NCBI GenBank assembly: GCA_030636615.1
Contig: DAOVWP010000049.1
Span: forward strand, 1-5,209
Reading direction: 5' to 3'
Source of the DNA: Candidatus Nanohaloarchaea archaeon
GTDB lineage: Archaea > EX4484-52 > GLR71
DNA: 5,209 nucleotides
Shown here: positions 1-5,209 of the stretch, one piece after another
Layout of the letters: every line of letters begins with the position of its first letter
Position numbering within the stretch: position 1 is the stretch's first letter
Notes under the pieces: generated by a model
The model's input: the letters and a program-made list of their open reading frames with translations, nothing else
Told to the model about the DNA's origin: nothing
The model's database searches: none
Program-made: the position numbers and the translations under genes

Positions 1-210
1 AGACTGGAAACTAACTTTAAAGCTATCAAAAGAACTGGGCTTTTTGTCTTCAAACAACTGGTTAAGGTAGCTTTCAAGGATTTTATCTTGCTTTTTTGAA
101 TATTTTGGTATGAGTTTAAGAGGTGTCTCAGCAATCCTGTCTAAATATGAAAAAGTGTTATATTTGATATTCCTGAGTTTTCTGAATGGGCGCTTCATAA
201 AGTTAATCAT
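1..210 (-). CDS. N-terminal part of an unrecognised basic protein (runs off left edge)
   Basis: An open frame on the minus strand starts at an ATG (complement of 208-210) and stays open for 70 codons to the left edge, so the rest of the gene lies outside the window. The protein begins MINFMKRPFRKLRNIKYNTF and is rich in lysine and arginine over its first 45 residues. It has no signal peptide or membrane segment, so it is probably cytoplasmic. An in-frame stop (TAA, complement of 217-219) lies three codons upstream, which limits the start to this ATG or to the internal one at Met5 (198). Neither has a Shine-Dalgarno sequence. A TATA-like TATATCAA sits on the minus strand about 23-30 bases before the first ATG, the right place for a leaderless transcript. 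I do not recognise the family. Support for a real gene is the uninterrupted frame to the edge, the divergent layout with the reductase and the lack of any competing frame. Confidence 0.62.
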   Translation of the reverse strand, partial: MINFMKRPFRKLRNIKYNTFSYLDRIAETPLKLIPKYSKKQDKILESYLNQLFEDKKPSSFDSFKVSFQS

Positions 211-254
211 ATAAACTTATTTGATGAAACTATTGATATAAGTTGTTGGTTATC
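211..254. promoter_or_regulatory. divergent promoter region between the minus-strand gene and the thioredoxin reductase
   Basis: These 44 AT-rich bases separate two divergent starts and must hold both promoters unless these overlap the genes. For the minus-strand gene, TATATCAA (complement of 233-240) lies 23-30 bases ahead of its ATG, matching the archaeal TATA position for a leaderless message. For the plus-strand gene, ATATAAA at 209-215 would place transcription near 238-240 and give a leader of about 15 bases. No Shine-Dalgarno sequence precedes either start. The TATA assignments are by eye in AT-rich DNA and therefore weak. Confidence 0.35.
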
Positions 255-1175
255 ATGAGTAAAGATATATATGATGTAATTATTATTGGCGGAGGTCCGG
301 CAGGATTGTCAGCAGGAATATATAGCGCAAGGTATGGTCTGAAGACACTAATTATCAGCGATGGAGTCATAGGTGGGAACATGGCTATTGCGCATGATAT
401 AGGCAATTATCCAGGGTTTGAAAGCATTAAGGGAATGGAGCTTTCCGAAAGGATGAAGAAACAGGCAGAGAAGCATGATGTTGAGATACTTATGGCTAGT
501 GTGAAAAAATTTGAGAAAACTGATAATCATTTTAAGGTATTTACAACTGGTAAGGAGATTATCGGGAAAAAACTTATACTTGCTTTCGGCACAAAACACA
601 GGAAACTTGATATTGAGAGGGAAGAAGAGTTTCTTGGAAAAGGATTGTCGTACTGCGCTACATGCGACGGAGCATTTTTCAGGAATAAGACTGTTGCTGT
701 AATAGGCGGCGGAGATTCTGCGTTTGATGCTGTCATGCTTCTATCAGATATTGCAAAAAAAGTGTATCTGATACACAGAAGAGAGGGGTTCAGAACGGAA
801 GCCTTCAAGATAAACAAGGCAAAAGCAAAGAAAAATGTTGAGTTTATGCTTAACAGTGTAATTGATGGAATTCTTGGAAAAGATTTTGTTGAAGGCATTA
901 AAGTCAGGAATGTGAAAAGCGATAAAGTTGAAAATATCAAATTGGATGGGTTGTTTGTAGAGATTGGATCTGTCCCTTTAACTGTGCTTGCAGGTGAGCT
1001 GGGGATTAAACTGGAAGGAGAACTGATTAAAGTTGGCGGCAGGCAGGAAACAAATATTGATGGTGTTTTTGCTGCAGGAGATTCGACAACAGGATCATCC
1101 GGTTTCAGGCAGATTGTGACAGCCTGCTCAGAAGGGGCTGTTGCTGCATATAGTATATATAAAGAGCAGGAATAA
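255..1175 (+). CDS. trxB: thioredoxin reductase (NADPH, FAD-dependent)
   Basis: A 306-residue pyridine nucleotide-disulfide oxidoreductase that in this family moves electrons from NADPH through FAD to a CxxC disulfide and on to thioredoxin or a similar protein, in the cytoplasm. Seen in order: an N-terminal FAD-binding Rossmann motif IIIGGGPAGLSAG (residues 9-21), NYPG at 51-54, the redox centre SYCATCDGAFF with Cys134 and Cys137, a second nucleotide-binding motif VIGGGDSAFDA (149-159), HRREGFR (174-180), whose arginines typify NADPH rather than NADH use, and the C-terminal FAD motif GVFAAGD (270-276) followed by RQIVTACSEGAVAA. The length suits the low-molecular-weight class. The frame stays open to a TTG at 243, but ATG 255 is preferred because MSKDIYDVIIIGGG fits the usual spacing before the first glycine motif. 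GGGDSA is followed by FDA where many members have xEEA, a minor variation. No thioredoxin gene is present in the window. All 11 arginines use AGA or AGG. Confidence 0.95.
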   Translation: MSKDIYDVIIIGGGPAGLSAGIYSARYGLKTLIISDGVIGGNMAIAHDIGNYPGFESIKGMELSERMKKQAEKHDVEILMASVKKFEKTDNHFKVFTTGKEIIGKKLILAFGTKHRKLDIEREEEFLGKGLSYCATCDGAFFRNKTVAVIGGGDSAFDAVMLLSDIAKKVYLIHRREGFRTEAFKINKAKAKKNVEFMLNSVIDGILGKDFVEGIKVRNVKSDKVENIKLDGLFVEIGSVPLTVLAGELGIKLEGELIKVGGRQETNIDGVFAAGDSTTGSSGFRQIVTACSEGAVAAYSIYKEQE

Positions 1176-1179
1176 AAAT

Positions 1180-1204
1180 TATTTCTTTAGGATTTTTTAT
1201 TTAC
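1180..1204 (+). terminator. T-rich archaeal-type terminator candidate after the reductase
   Basis: Shortly after the reductase stop there are T-rich stretches, including six consecutive T at 1193-1198. No GC-rich hairpin precedes them, so this would suit an archaeal oligo-T terminator rather than a bacterial intrinsic one. The surroundings are AT-rich, so chance is a real alternative. Confidence 0.35.
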
Positions 1205-1211
1205 TATCAGT

Positions 1212-1285
1212 AGTTATTTAAATTTATTTCTGTACATTATATTAATACTTGATGAGAGTAACAGAGATTATTTGTTATATAATTA
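1212..1285 (+). promoter_or_regulatory. TATA-like boxes upstream of the orphan surface protein gene
   Basis: Within the 123-base gap between the reductase and the next gene there are several TATA-like stretches: TTATTTAAATT near 1214-1224, ATTATATTAA near 1236-1245 and TTATATAA at 1275-1282. The middle one would place transcription near 1265 and give a leader of about 34 bases that includes the ribosome binding site at 1288. The last is too close to the start codon for normal spacing. Together with the T-run before it, this suggests transcription separate from the reductase. The choice of box is a guess. Confidence 0.3.
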
Positions 1286-1287
1286 AT

Positions 1288-1292
1288 GGGGA
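1288..1292 (+). promoter_or_regulatory. GGGGA ribosome binding site deciding a TTG start
   Basis: GGGGA lies six bases before TTG 1299. An ATG at 1286 is out of frame and meets a stop after three codons. The frame of the downstream gene is closed by TAA at 1284-1286, so TTG 1299 is the only plausible start that keeps the whole membrane anchor. The downstream gene at 3123 is preceded by a similar GAGGGGAT, which supports this reading. Confidence 0.5.
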
Positions 1293-1298
1293 TTTAAA

Positions 1299-3044
1299 TT
1301 GGGAGAGGATTATGAAGATATTGAAGAACAAAGCAGAATATCTAAGTTCTGTAAAAGTAGACCAGTCTGTTACTTTGTTGGAGGGGGTTTAATTATTGCA
1401 GGTCTTGGCTGTACTTTTAATAAATCACAAGAAGATGGTGAACCCGATAACAATATGTCAGAACCTGAGTCACTTATGGATACAGATAACTCAGTCTTAT
1501 CTGACAAACCCAGCAGCATAATACAACCATATAATGCTATAACACAAATGAGCAAACAAGATGGTAATTTTAATATATATTCTATTGAACAGAATGGATT
1601 GAAAAATAATGAGAAATTTGTTGATCTGAATAAAACAGACTATCTGAATAATTTTGACAGGAAAACTGGTGTACTTAAATTAAATAATGAGTATGTGGTG
1701 CAGGCGGATCATCTTATATCTGGGCTTGGTGATAAACTTACAAAAGAATATGTTGAGCAGATTGCACTTGCAAAAGTCATAGCTGAAAATAAAAACCGGC
1801 CGTTTATAATCAATAAGATTGATGATGGTTATACTGTATTATTCTATCCTAAAGCTGATGATGATAGTACTTATTTCGTAAGAATTACGGCAACACATGA
1901 TGAAAATGTAGCTGACCGTAAATTGTGTCCTATAATCATTGATAAAACTGATGGATCTGTTCGGAGGAATAATAAAAGGATTAGGAATCCTGAAAATTAC
2001 CTATGTCTCAAAGTGCCGCCAGCATATGCAGGTTTGCCTGACCTTGTAGAAGCTAAAAGTAAAGCATACAGTTGGAAAGGACCTACAGTATTTAATGTGT
2101 CCGGCAATATTGATGATGCGCGCAGTCTTGTCAATCATGATGTCTTGAAAGATACATTTAGCAGAACTGACAAAGAGATGAAGTACACATATATGTCTGT
2201 CGACAATAAGACGCAGATCATAAGCACCCAGCCAATTGGTAATCTTTCTGATAAATGGTCATTGAGACATAATGTGTCAGTATCAGGAACCGGAGACAAA
2301 TTCAGTGATGAGAGTGATAGCACTATTGATGATAACACTACCCTTTTTGATAAAATGCATACAGTCAGTATAACTGCTATGGATCCAATCCAAAAAGTTG
2401 ATGATCATGAAAACTGGGATCAATACAGAGTTAAAATAAGCAGTGGATCTGATGAAAAGATTGTTACGACAAATATTATAGAAGCAATAAAAATGAATCC
2501 AAATGGATATATCAGTATCAATAAAAGCGGAGGTCAGATGATGTTTACTGCAATGAATACCGAAACCAAGAAGTATTATGATGATATCTTAAATAACAGG
2601 ATCCCTTTTGGCGATATATTGCTACCTGATTCAAACGTGGGATATACAAGCTTTGAAAAAAGATATTCTGATAATCCTAAATTAGTTGATCTTGTATTCA
2701 ATAAGGATGGATCCAAAAAAGTTGGTTTTCTTTTAGATGACAAATACTATAATATACCAAAAGCTGGTGTGCGGGTCTTAGGAAATATATCAGTGATGAA
2801 TAAATATATGGATTTTTTAAACAAGGTTGATCTTGAAGAACCATATATAGTGACAGAAATATTTGGAAATAATAATATTGATCTTGCTGGCGTTGCAAGT
2901 GAGTGGAATAATTCAATCAGAACACTTGAGAGAGGCAATAATCTGTATATCGGTACAGGAGAAGACTCCAATGATGTCAAAAAGAATCTAAAAAGAGTTG
3001 TTTCAAGTAGTATCAATAAATCTTATTCTTCTAATGATGAATAA
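1299..3044 (+). CDS. orphan membrane-anchored, probably extracellular protein, 581 aa
   Basis: I do not recognise a family. The start is TTG. The first 21 residues are acidic, then basic just before the anchor (K17, K19, R21). One hydrophobic segment follows at about 22-40 (PVCYFVGGGLIIAGLGCTF) and ends at Cys38. By the positive-inside rule the remaining ~540 residues face outward. A lipobox reading (AGLGC) is possible but imperfect, because the -3 residue is Gly. Residues 45-90 are Asp/Ser/Glu-rich and probably an unstructured stalk. The rest is a soluble alpha/beta-looking region with about twelve N-x-S/T sequons (for example N266, N303, N315, N346, N496, N573), expected if it is N-glycosylated on the surface. 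Residues about 150-223, with a helix followed by GYTVLFYP, YFVRI and IIIDKTDGSVRR, loosely recall the PepSY fold; this is speculative. The C terminus is Ser/Asn-rich with no second membrane segment. Arginine codons include five CGN of twenty, unlike the reductase. The gene lies 78 bases before another exported protein on the same strand. Confidence 0.85.
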   Translation: MGEDYEDIEEQSRISKFCKSRPVCYFVGGGLIIAGLGCTFNKSQEDGEPDNNMSEPESLMDTDNSVLSDKPSSIIQPYNAITQMSKQDGNFNIYSIEQNGLKNNEKFVDLNKTDYLNNFDRKTGVLKLNNEYVVQADHLISGLGDKLTKEYVEQIALAKVIAENKNRPFIINKIDDGYTVLFYPKADDDSTYFVRITATHDENVADRKLCPIIIDKTDGSVRRNNKRIRNPENYLCLKVPPAYAGLPDLVEAKSKAYSWKGPTVFNVSGNIDDARSLVNHDVLKDTFSRTDKEMKYTYMSVDNKTQIISTQPIGNLSDKWSLRHNVSVSGTGDKFSDESDSTIDDNTTLFDKMHTVSITAMDPIQKVDDHENWDQYRVKISSGSDEKIVTTNIIEAIKMNPNGYISINKSGGQMMFTAMNTETKKYYDDILNNRIPFGDILLPDSNVGYTSFEKRYSDNPKLVDLVFNKDGSKKVGFLLDDKYYNIPKAGVRVLGNISVMNKYMDFLNKVDLEEPYIVTEIFGNNNIDLAGVASEWNNSIRTLERGNNLYIGTGEDSNDVKKNLKRVVSSSINKSYSSNDE

Positions 3045-3047
3045 GAA
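3034..3047 (+). repeat. 14-base direct repeat, copy 1 (atgatgaataagaa)
   Basis: The sequence atgatgaataagaa is identical to 3123-3136, 89 bases downstream. Here it spans the end of the orphan gene, including its TAA stop at 3042-3044. In the second copy it forms the start of the secreted protein, encoding MMNK in a different context. The repeat is certain from the sequence; its meaning is not. Confidence 0.7.
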
Positions 3048-3102
3048 AGGAGTTTTAACTCGCCAGATGGTTTCGGCGGCTCTGAACACAAAGGAGGAGT
3101 AA
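3034..3102 (+). CDS. possible 22-codon mini-ORF overlapping the end of the orphan gene
   Basis: ATG ATG at 3034-3039, one frame off the upstream gene, opens a frame that begins MMNKKGVLTRQMV and ends in KEE-TAA at 3100-3102. It overlaps the last 11 bases of the 581-residue gene, the arrangement used for translational coupling, and has no Shine-Dalgarno sequence of its own before 3034. An internal ATG at 3067 could be served by AAAGGAG at 3047-3053, but at a long 13-base distance. Its last three codons are also a strong Shine-Dalgarno sequence (AAGGAGGAG). It has no recognisable domain. It could be a leader peptide, a coupling device that carries ribosomes toward the gene at 3123, or chance. 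Confidence 0.2.
   Translation: MMNKKGVLTRQMVSAALNTKEE
3091..3099 (+). promoter_or_regulatory. strong Shine-Dalgarno sequence AAGGAGGAG without a start at normal distance
   Basis: AAGGAGGAG is the best match to the 3' end of 16S rRNA in the window, yet the next ATG is at 3123, 23 bases further on. No ATG, GTG or TTG lies 4-12 bases downstream. It may act as a ribosome standby or re-initiation site for the gene at 3123, or may simply be the end of the mini-ORF at 3034-3102. Confidence 0.4.
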
Positions 3103-3112
3103 ATTAGTCTTA

Positions 3113-3118
3113 GAGGGG
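3113..3118 (+). promoter_or_regulatory. ribosome binding site GAGGGG for the secreted modular protein
   Basis: GAGGGG lies four bases before ATG 3123 and seven before ATG 3126. Pairing through the first four bases (GAGG) gives spacings of six and nine, so either ATG is acceptable. A TAG at 3111-3113 closes the frame upstream, so no earlier start exists. Confidence 0.6.
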
Positions 3119-3122
3119 ATAT

Positions 3123-3136
3123 ATGATGAATAAGAA
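3123..3136 (+). repeat. 14-base direct repeat, copy 2 (start of the secreted protein gene)
   Basis: This is the second copy of atgatgaataagaa, identical to 3034-3047. It carries the start codons of the secreted modular protein. Possible origins are a local duplication of a gene start or chance in A-rich sequence. Confidence 0.7.
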
Positions 3137-5209
3137 TAGAAATTTTGTAATTTTTGCGGCAATAATTGTTTCGCTAATAGCATCTTTTACAACAGTATAT
3201 GGATGTCTGATGCCTATTACATACCAATTTGAAGATAAGTATGAAGGATTTCGTCTGAATGAGACAACTCTTGTAAGAGTTGCAATAGGGACAAATGTTG
3301 AGCTGTATCGAAATAATTCCGGCAGTGCATCAACACTTGAAGATATGGCAAATTATTACGAGACTTATGATGTGATAGTATATAGGGATGATTACAGACC
3401 GTATAGACTTGAAAACTTCAATGTGTTCAGTACTGGAAATCCTGCGGTATTCGAACTTTCAAAAAGAGTGTGCAGTATTGATGTCGAGACTCCTCTTATC
3501 GGCGGTTCAAGCGGATGGTTCGTAGGTGATACAATTGAGCTGTTCGACAGGTTTTTCTCAACTACTGAAGAGTATATACATAGAGTTGAGCTGAGCATGT
3601 ATGATTTGGATCATACAATTATTTTCGAAGTGTTCAACAGCAGTGGAGCGCTGATCTTTGAAGAGACTGTAGATGTTGTGGTACATACAAAAATAAATGA
3701 AAGCGGAAATATAATCGAAAACGAGGTTACAAGCGTTTCAACAACATGGATGCCGGAATATGATGATAAATATACTTTTACATTTAACGCAACAGTTAAT
3801 GACGGTTCGTGCATTGATCCTGCAACTGATAGCGGTACTATATATCTGAATATATATCAAAACGCTTCTGGTCTGATTCTGTACGATGTTGTTGCCAGTC
3901 CTGATACAATATATCCAAATATTATTGGAAATGATACTGTTTCAATCTCTGCAAGCGTCTCAACAAAGAATATCCCTTATTCTATAATTATCAGAGAAGA
4001 TAATTGGTCCGGAAATATAGTCAAGACATTCAGCGGAACAACCAATAACAATAAGATTGTCGTACCTTGGGATGGAAGAGATGATGGAGGTGATGTCGTA
4101 GGTGATGGTGATTATCATATCAATATTTCTGTGAGTGATTTCAATAATCGTTCTGCTGAAGCATCACAGTGGGTATATGTAGATACAGCGGCAGCAGATT
4201 CTATCCCCCCTGTTATTGAGGTGATATATCCTTCAAATAATGAGGTTATCGGGAACACAACACCTGAGATTATTTTAAGTATTTATGATATAGGTTTGGA
4301 AGTAAATTATATAATATTTCTATTCAAGCTTGATGGCGATGTAAAAGTTCTTACGATAAACGCTGGCAGTCCATTTTTGACTTATACACCAGATGCGCCG
4401 CTAAGTGATGGCGAACATACGATCTTTGTATCTGTTGAAGATAATTATGGGAATCAGGCCGTCTTAGAACAGAGTTTTTTCATAGATTCCGATGCACCAA
4501 TTCTCGGGAATATTACAATCACTCCAAATCCTGTTGACGCAGGTGAAGTTGTATCTGTAAGTGTTTTTGCAAGTGATGTAAATGGCATAGCATCAGTTGT
4601 TGCAAGAATCAATGGAATATATCATAATATGAGCGAGAATAACGGAAGCGAATATGTCTGTTCATTTAATGCTCCTTCAACTCCAACAGAATATACTGTA
4701 ACTGTATTTGCAACAGATTCAGTTGGTAATGTTGCACAGGAAACAGAGATCCTTGAAGTACGCGCAATAGAGGTAAGATATAACGATAATGTCGGATGGG
4801 TCAGTATAGATTCGCCTGCAAGTTCAACAAGCGGAGCTACGATAAATGTTGAGGGTGTTCTGCAAAACAATGGGGTAAACAATGGCGTTGATGTTAATGT
4901 AACTCTCTTTGTTGATAATACTGCTGTCAGTTCCGGATTGTATAATGTTACAGCTGAAAATATGACAAACCTGTCATTTGTATGGGTTGCACAGAAAGGC
5001 ACACATAATCTGACACTTGTTGCTTTGATGGATAGTGATGAAAATGCTGATGATAATGAGATCATGACTACTATAATTGTAACAGATCCTGAACAGGGAG
5101 ATGGAGGAAACACTGGAGGTGGCGGCGGTTCAAGTTATAGTTATGTTGCGCCAGTCGTAAGTGAGCAGACATTGAATATCAGTTATGTTGATATCAATGA
5201 TACACTTGA
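3123..5209 (+). CDS. secreted multidomain Ig/CARDB surface protein, N-terminal 695 residues (runs off right edge)
   Basis: An open frame of 695 codons plus two bases reaches the right edge with no stop; the TGA in the last three bases is out of frame. Residues 1-27 form a signal peptide: a basic start, hydrophobic FVIFAAIIVSLIASF, then TTVYG before Cys28. About 28-260 is beta-rich and unrecognised. About 268-339 resembles a FlgD-like Ig domain, with SIIIREDNWSGNIVKTF followed by VPWDGRDDGG and DGDYHINISVSD. About 362-455 is Ig-like, beginning PPVIEVIYPSNNE and containing LSDGEHTIFVSVEDNYGN. About 458-545 is another Ig-like repeat ending in FATDSVGNVAQ. About 557-653 fits a CARDB domain. A glycine-rich linker (659-671) leads into SYSYVAPVVSEQTLNISYVD, beyond which a C-terminal anchoring region would be expected. 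There are 21 N-x-S/T sequons. The role is probably a structural or adhesive cell-surface protein. It follows another exported protein by 78 bases and may share its transcript. The substrate, partner and cell anchor cannot be judged from this part. Confidence 0.9.
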   Translation, partial: MMNKNRNFVIFAAIIVSLIASFTTVYGCLMPITYQFEDKYEGFRLNETTLVRVAIGTNVELYRNNSGSASTLEDMANYYETYDVIVYRDDYRPYRLENFNVFSTGNPAVFELSKRVCSIDVETPLIGGSSGWFVGDTIELFDRFFSTTEEYIHRVELSMYDLDHTIIFEVFNSSGALIFEETVDVVVHTKINESGNIIENEVTSVSTTWMPEYDDKYTFTFNATVNDGSCIDPATDSGTIYLNIYQNASGLILYDVVASPDTIYPNIIGNDTVSISASVSTKNIPYSIIIREDNWSGNIVKTFSGTTNNNKIVVPWDGRDDGGDVVGDGDYHINISVSDFNNRSAEASQWVYVDTAAADSIPPVIEVIYPSNNEVIGNTTPEIILSIYDIGLEVNYIIFLFKLDGDVKVLTINAGSPFLTYTPDAPLSDGEHTIFVSVEDNYGNQAVLEQSFFIDSDAPILGNITITPNPVDAGEVVSVSVFASDVNGIASVVARINGIYHNMSENNGSEYVCSFNAPSTPTEYTVTVFATDSVGNVAQETEILEVRAIEVRYNDNVGWVSIDSPASSTSGATINVEGVLQNNGVNNGVDVNVTLFVDNTAVSSGLYNVTAENMTNLSFVWVAQKGTHNLTLVALMDSDENADDNEIMTTIIVTDPEQGDGGNTGGGGGSSYSYVAPVVSEQTLNISYVDINDTL

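Noticed and set aside
243..254. TTG at 243 as the start of the reductase
   Set aside because: It adds only MLVI before an ATG that fits the family N terminus, and it has no ribosome binding site.
527..940. 137-codon open frame on the minus strand
   Set aside because: It lies wholly inside the reductase, whose motifs are unambiguous. It is hydrophobic and serine-rich, as expected of an antisense shadow, and has no family signature.
3042..3107. readthrough of the orphan gene's TAA stop, giving 20 more in-frame codons before TAG 3105
   Set aside because: The extension reads plausibly (SPDGFGGSEHKGG), but there is no recoding signal and it would cover the Shine-Dalgarno region. A normal stop is simpler.
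3392..3814. two minus-strand open frames of 67-68 codons
   Set aside because: Both lie opposite the secreted protein frame, which is continuous from 3123 to the edge. They have no ribosome binding sites or recognisable features.
4622..5113. 163-codon open frame on the minus strand
   Set aside because: It is antisense to the Ig/CARDB part of the secreted protein. Its Thr/Ser/Val-rich composition mirrors the plus-strand codons, and the plus frame has clear domains and a signal peptide.
5207..5209. TGA at the very end as a stop for the secreted protein
   Set aside because: Counting codons from 3123, the last full codon ends at 5207, so this TGA is out of frame and the gene continues past the window.
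1..5209. CRISPR array, tRNA, insertion sequence or defence/toxin system
   Set aside because: I looked for spaced repeats, cloverleaf-like stretches, terminal inverted repeats, and nuclease, transposase or toxin motifs, and saw none. The only exact repeat noted is the 14-base pair at 3034 and 3123.

Overview
The window is AT-rich and most likely comes from an archaeon. A small-genome lineage such as DPANN/Woesearchaeota is an inference, not a demonstrated assignment. Three things point to an archaeon. Arginine is coded mainly by AGA/AGG (11 of 11 in the reductase, 15 of 20 and 12 of 16 in the next two genes). The two large downstream proteins are full of N-x-S/T sequons and look exported. The first gene lacks a ribosome binding site, while the downstream genes have GGGGAT-type sites. 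No rRNA, tRNA, CRISPR array or mobile element is visible.

Layout: (1) Bases 1-210, minus strand, hold the first 70 codons of an unrecognised basic, soluble-looking protein that runs off the left edge. (2) A 44-base gap forms a divergent promoter region. (3) Bases 255-1175, plus strand, encode a complete thioredoxin reductase with its CATC redox centre and NADPH-type HRRxxxR motif. (4) A 123-base AT-rich gap holds a T-run terminator candidate and TATA-like boxes. (5) Bases 1299-3044 encode a 581-residue orphan protein with a TTG start, one N-terminal hydrophobic anchor ending at a cysteine, and a long, probably extracellular, sequon-rich body. (6) A 78-base junction contains a possible 22-codon mini-ORF, a strong Shine-Dalgarno sequence with no start codon at normal distance, and a 14-base direct repeat of the next gene's start. 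(7) From 3123 to the right edge an open frame of 695 codons encodes the N-terminal part of a secreted modular protein: signal peptide, FlgD-like Ig domain, two Ig-like domains, a CARDB domain and a glycine-rich linker.

The reductase is a housekeeping cytoplasmic enzyme. The two downstream genes are co-oriented, closely spaced and both exported, so they probably form a cell-envelope unit unrelated to the reductase. The envelope pair and its junction are the parts most worth a second look. I see no convincing new defence, mobile or RNA system here.
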